A DNA stretch of 64,000 bases. Origin: Litoditis marina. Taxonomy: Eukaryota > Nematoda > Chromadorea > Rhabditida > Rhabditidae. A program made the position numbers and the translations under genes. Below, piece after piece: positions 60,801 to 64,000 of this stretch (positions are counted from its first letter, which is position 1; every line of letters starts with the position of its first letter). Where the stretch lies: positions 5,679,690 through 5,743,689 of the forward strand of contig OZ038440.1 in the NCBI GenBank assembly GCA_964036275.1, read 5' to 3'. Below the pieces are notes generated by a model, which was not told the origin of the DNA, did not search any database, and saw only the letters and a program-made list of their open reading frames with translations.

Positions 60801-63800
60801 AATATCAGTCTCTATTAGGGTTGTTAAAGACGAACTCGAAACTCGACTCAACTCGAAAATTTTCGAGTAGAACTCGAAAACTCGATTTTTTCTGTAACTC
60901 GAAAACTCGACAACTCGACAACTCGATTTTCTCCAAACTCTAAAAACTCGGAACTCGAAATTTTGAACTCGATTAACAGCCTTAGTCTCTATCATTTGGT
61001 TTGCAGAGTAAACTGGAACTAGCGTCGTCGAAGGCGGATGCCGTGTCTCCTGTGCCCCCTCCGGATGGGGTGGGAGTTGTCACAGAGGACATGAAGAAGG
61101 CCATCGCACAGGCACTCAAGGAGTACGAGGACTTTGATCACGTACTCTACAGGTGAGCTCGTTCTAGGCAACCGTGTCTGACTAGTTTATAACGAAAACC
61201 CCCTTTGCTGACCTAATTTTCAGGAAAATGCCCGAGGAAAGTTGTGTTCAATTCAAGCGTTTCATTAACCACTTTTGTACTTTAGGTTGATGAGCGTTGA
61301 TTGTTTTCGAGCATTTTACCTGTAATTTCTGGTCTTCCATCTGATATTTCAGAGACTGGCGTTATCCGTTGACAACCTTCCTGGGTCGTCATTCGACCGA
61401 TCCGTACCAGGCGGCCATGATGTGGGCAGAATCGACAGTCATCGGCAGCCGGTATGTTTTTCGCCTATTCTCAGATGAATTGTATCTCCTTGCTCTATTT
61501 TTTTTCAGATTTTGAGCTCTAATCTTTTTGAATAAAAATTTCTGCGGAGAGTGAAGATCTTTCACGACTGTAAGTTCTGAATGTATCTTTGTTGATTCAA
61601 ATGATGACTTTTATTTCGTTGCAGACAACACGCTCGTCTTGTGAGTGATAAGGTGACGGGATTCTCGTTCCGTAACGTCGGTGTCTTCCAGAACTGTATC
61701 AAGCAGATTCCTTGCGGTCAGTCAGCTATTTGTTTTAGCTACTTTGTCGGAATCGGACCAAGTCCTTATTCTCTTGTTTCTCTCTAATTCTAATTACAAT
61801 TCAGTTACATTAATTTCGAACTTCACTTAATTTCGAGGCAGTAATTTGAAGATTGAAAACCCTCATTGATAATAATAAAAATGTTAATGGGAATAACCTA
61901 ATTCGGCATAACATTTAATTGCAGACTTCACCATAGTTCACCTAGCCACGGATGCCGACGGAACTCTGCACATGATCAAACTGCACTCCGAGAAGAAGCC
62001 GCTCATTCTGCCCATCGCACATGTTTCCAAGGCGAGGGTTATAGTTCGTTTCATTCCCACTGACACCAATTGGCATCGTGCTTGGATTTTCGGGTGACTA
62101 TTTCTCAGAGAAAACATAAGTATTCCACAAACTTGTCTGTTAACGTGTTCTTATGAAACTGAACAACCGCCATTGAAGATTTGCAGTTTTTTGAAAAACT
62201 ACAAAGTGATGAAAAATAGCCTGGGATATTCATTGGCACGCTGCCAAGTCTCAGTAGGAATGACCGGACCTATATCTTACAGGTTGCGAAAATGCTATCC
62301 ATAATACGTTATCATAAAAGTGATGAAACTAAAACGCGTTTTGTTAGAAATAATGTTATGCTTCAGTACTTTTTTCGATTATGAGCATTTATGGATGAGA
62401 ATATTCATTTAAAGGTACTGGTTGCAGGTAGCGAAGGTGCATGACCGGATAAAGTCACTGCTGAGGTTGAACGACGAGAGTGGGAGTACGGAGAAGATCA
62501 AGGACGCGGCAAATATGGCCAAGGAGTTCTGGGTCAATAGAAGACGCGTCGAGAGGTACATGAAGGTAAGTGGCGAGATACGGTAGATTCACGCATGGTT
62601 TCTTCATTCCATTATTGTGAATCATTCTTACAATTACATTATATCAATATCAACCGTAGATGGACTGTCAGTAGAGGGGGTGGAGATAGGCATGGGTGAG
62701 CTTTGTTACCAGCTCATGCGGTCCGCCATAAAGATACCGCGGCGAACGGGGATCGAACCCAGGTCTGTGGAGCGACTTGAGTCGCCCACCAGAGAAGCGC
62801 ATACTGAATTGGTGTTTTGCGCGTGTATTAAAGAGTTCGTGAATCACGTTGAGATTGTTTTCAGGATTCGGTGAAGGAGGTGGAGAAATTCCTTTTCCGT
62901 GCCTTCGCCCCTTTGTTGTTACCAAGTCGGTCGTTGACCACCAAGGGAATCGAGGTACGTGATATTCACGTGATTTTAACGTAATTGACTTTCATTCACG
63001 TGTAACGATGAAGTTGATGCTCGGTTTTGGGTCGAAATCGAAAACGTCGAATTTTCTACTGGTTCGTTTTGTTATCCAGTTCAGTGTTGATACTTCATAC
63101 TTCTTCCAGATTGCAACCAAGTTGATGAAGTTGTCTGAATCAGATGATGGAAACCAGCTGGAGGAAACTGTTGCACAGGTATCTTGCAGCATCTTCTCAT
63201 TCCCTTCCCTTATCTTTTTTAAGCCGTTTGTTTTTGTGATACTTCATCTATTTTTATCAGAAAAGGTCCACTTAAACGGTGTATGTATAGTTATATGAAT
63301 GTGCTCAGTAAAAGATGTACTCAAAAATCGTTTCGACCCTGATTCAAGACGATTTTTGGGTTGTTTTTCTCAGAGGGTTGGGTCATCATCAGTTGAACCC
63401 CTCTGTATAGCTTATTGATCTACTTATCGCTTTTATCTGACAGGAATTGATATCGGTGGTGGATCGAGTGGAAGTCGTTCAATGGAATCAGCTGATTGTG
63501 GCCCTCGGCTCGTATTATCGACTGGGAGAACAGCAGACACGCGACTTGCAGAACGAGTATCTTGGGTGAGCGACTGAATTGAATCTCTGAGATGTTAATT
63601 ATATCAATTGTGGAATTGAATAGGGGTATTAGTTTCTGTGACTTTTGTGTGTTAAGAGCTGTTGGGTGGTTTCGTCACGAGAAAAACTGAAAAGCCCCAT
63701 TTGGCTGTGTACCACCTTTCTCAGTGAGTATAAATCACGAGGTCTCCTTTTTCAGTTTGAAAAAGGAGGTGTCGGCTGTGGGAGTGTTCAACAAGGCGAA

Positions 63801-63831
63801 TCCACTGTACACTTTCTTCATTGTCTGTCCG
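51828..63831 (+). CDS. sep-1: Separase (cohesin-cleaving cysteine protease), partial: catalytic end beyond window
   Basis: Separase cuts the cohesin kleisin to release sister chromatids at anaphase. Exons: 51828-51926, 52217-52300, 52888-52989, 53780-53911, 54294-54390, 54854-55002, 55386-55538, 56235-56373, 56637-56781, 57162-57267, 57544-57698, 58770-58908, 59548-59640, 59953-60093, 60372-60581, 61007-61152, 61353-61451, 61625-61716, 61925-62037, 62428-62565, 62865-62954, 63110-63178, 63444-63565, 63756-63831, all in phase, 963 codons. An acceptor (TTTGCAG) just before 51821 may be a trans-splice site. Residues 1-400 are helical repeats. An Arg/Ser/Pro linker (RSRSASPARGRAKSPAR) lies near 410-430 and a Cys cluster (CFNPKCGCETC) near 461-472. 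The substrate/pseudoprotease region is recognisable: IVHLATDADGTLHMIKL, MAKEFWVNRRRVERYMK, FAPLLLPSRSL. The last exon (PLYTFFIVCP) leads into the protease core; the His/Cys pair is not in this window. The length so far agrees with C. elegans SEP-1, whose catalytic residues lie just beyond residue 1000. Confidence 0.88.
52349..52590. mobile_element. Foldback of CGGTCGGT units in a separase intron
   Basis: The left arm GGTTCAGGCTCGGTCGGCAC and GGTCGGTGATAAGAGCGTG is mirrored by CACTCTTATCACCGACCGCC and GTGCCGACCGAGCCTGAACC on the right. The inner part repeats ACTGGCGGTCGGT. About 240 bp, between exons 52217-52300 and 52888-52989. Confidence 0.8.
52714..52832 (+). other. Candidate extra exon of separase, phase does not fit
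   Basis: Open and bounded by a good acceptor (CTTCCAG) and donor (GTGAGA). It reads KMNPFSHFADNSVEFSRIGL and onward, 39 codons plus two bases. Exon 52217-52300 joins it in phase, but its end does not fit exon 52888-52989, which must be read in phase 0. It could be an alternative exon that triggers decay of the message, or chance. Confidence 0.3.
53133..53418. mobile_element. Inverted-repeat element with CGTACAGGTACATTGG ends
   Basis: The left arm CGTACAGGTACATTGGTGGG, CCAAAAGTGGGCGGGGCGTC is mirrored by the right arm GACGCTCCGCCCACTTTCGG, CGTCCCGCCAATGTACCGGT. The arms are about 55 bp around an AT-rich centre. It lies in the intron between exons 52888-52989 and 53780-53911. Confidence 0.82.
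53564..53752. mobile_element. Inverted-repeat element with GTACATGAACGGGACG ends
   Basis: The left arm GGTACATGAACGGGACGTGG, GGTACTGCTCCAATGATAC is mirrored by GTATCATTGGAGCAGTACG and GACGTCCCGTTCATGTACCT. The right arm has an extra ~16-bp duplication (CCCAGGAGTCCCAGGACG). It ends 27 bp before separase exon 53780-53911. Confidence 0.8.
54643..54806. mobile_element. PIF/Harbinger-type MITE, copy 1 (TAA target)
   Basis: 164 bp, starting GGCCGCATTCATACTTTTTA and ending ACAGTATAAATGAGGCC. Flanked by TAA on both sides. The second copy is flanked by TTA; the 3-bp TWA rule fits PIF/Harbinger (Tourist-like) elements. The inside carries GGCGTTAACGCCGGC-type palindromes. It is in a separase intron. 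Confidence 0.82.
55551..55721. mobile_element. MITE with CATACACCAGTAAGGT ends, copy in separase intron
   Basis: Left CATACACCTGTAAGGTCCGA, CTATTCGACAAGAAGTAG; right CTGACTATTCGGACAACCTT, ACTGGGGTATG. A second, rearranged copy follows at about 55855-56090. It contains GTCATAACCAGTAAGG twice and ends CTATTCGGACAACCTTGCTG, GTGTATG. Both lie between exons 55386-55538 and 56235-56373. Confidence 0.7.
56953..57073. mobile_element. Palindromic MITE, family A, copy 4
   Basis: Arms AAAGAAGGACGATTATGTGG and GGATCACATAATCTTCCTTC plus TTT, with TA at both edges. It lies in the separase intron before exon 57162-57267. Confidence 0.83.
58194..58374. mobile_element. MITE with CATACACCAGCAAGGT ends, copy in separase intron
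   Basis: Left CATACACCAGCAAGGTTGTC, GGAATAGTCAGAAAAATTCG; right GTCGAAAAGTCAGACCTTAC and CTTACCGGTATATG. Same family as 55551-55721 and the fragments in the TFIIA introns. Confidence 0.68.
59093..59230. mobile_element. PIF/Harbinger-type MITE, copy 2 (TTA target)
   Basis: 138 bp, starting GGCCGCTTTCATACTTTTTA, then CGTCGGCGTTAAT, and ending ATTAACGCCGACGTAAAAAG, TATGAATGCGCCC. Flanked by TTA on both sides. The arms are longer and better matched than in copy 1. Confidence 0.83.
60816..60984. mobile_element. Non-autonomous hAT-type element filled with ACTCGAA repeats
   Basis: 169 bp, starting TAGGGTTGTTAAAGACG and ending GATTAACAGCCTTA. Flanked exactly by GTCTCTAT on both sides (60808-60815, 60985-60992). 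The inside is almost all ACTCGAA/CTCGAAAA repeat. The ends match 14048-14734, whose filler is CAATTC. A half copy (CTAGGGTTGTTAAAGTC) lies at 60703. It is in the separase intron before exon 61007-61152. Confidence 0.85.
62670..62830 (-). mobile_element. tRNA-like SINE fragment in a separase intron
   Basis: On the minus strand a B box (GGTTCGATCCC, 62749-62759) follows an A-box-like stretch (GCGCTTCTCTGGTGGGCG, 62783-62800) with a short stem, GCGACTCAAGTCGC, between. The flanks do not form an acceptor stem. It differs from the SINE family at 38-47 kb. Confidence 0.5.
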
Positions 63832-64000
63832 GTAGGTCGTTTGTGTGTACTATTTCAGGATTTCAGGTACATTTCACGGGCCAATATCAATTGCAACCGC
63901 CGTCAAATGTAACCACCGAAAGTCAAGTTTGCCCAAGATAGATAAGACTAAACCTGTCTAAAACAATTATCAAAGCTCACTCGTGTACGTTTCTCTAAGT
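63832..64000 (+). other. Start of the next separase intron and possible exon
   Basis: A GTAGGT donor is followed within 40 bp by an acceptor-like CTATTTCAG, but either reading after it meets a stop within 30 codons and shows no separase features. The next true exon probably lies beyond the window. Confidence 0.4.

Overview
This is a eukaryotic window, almost certainly from a nematode. All genes are split by small to medium GT-AG introns. Two fragments belong to families known only from nematode sperm: a major sperm protein (MSP) first exon at 47329 and a decayed sperm-specific class P (SSP) copy at 21371. The genome is not identifiable to species; a rhabditid-type worm is my best guess. Exon models were built by hand from splice sites and reading phase, so single boundaries may be off, but most joins are phase-consistent over many exons.

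Layout: 0.3-4.6 kb, TFIIA large subunit (+). 5.4-8.4 kb, a three-finger C2H2 protein (+) with an apparent frameshift. 9.0-14.9 kb, a mucin-like single-pass membrane protein (+). 15-19.9 kb, repeat-rich with no gene seen. 19.9-23.9 kb, a single-pass receptor-like protein (-) with an SSP pseudogene (+) inside one intron. 24.6-26.2 kb, tandem and inverted repeats. 26.7-36.2 kb, a 21-exon FLYWCH + MULE transposase gene (-), open throughout and bracketed by an inverted repeat. 37.0-44.0 kb, a receptor tyrosine-phosphatase-like gene (+) whose ectodomain is an exon-by-exon paralogue of the 20-24 kb receptor. 44.5-46.9 kb, an 84-bp satellite that grew inside a tRNA-derived SINE. 47.3-48.2 kb, a chimera of an MSP first exon and a copy of the phosphatase last exon. 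48.2-51.8 kb, intergenic repeats. 51.8 kb to the window end, separase (+), about 963 codons, cut off just before its catalytic dyad.

The basal factor (TFIIA) and the cohesin protease (separase) are conserved anchors. Between them lies a fast-evolving stretch of sperm-type gene fragments, membrane receptors and mobile elements. Several short elements can be delimited exactly by target-site duplications (8 bp, or 3-bp TWA), and one has an empty site elsewhere in the window. The strongest unusual signals are satellite birth from a SINE, the MSP/phosphatase exon chimera, the receptor pair with and without a phosphatase domain, and the possible intact giant MULE.
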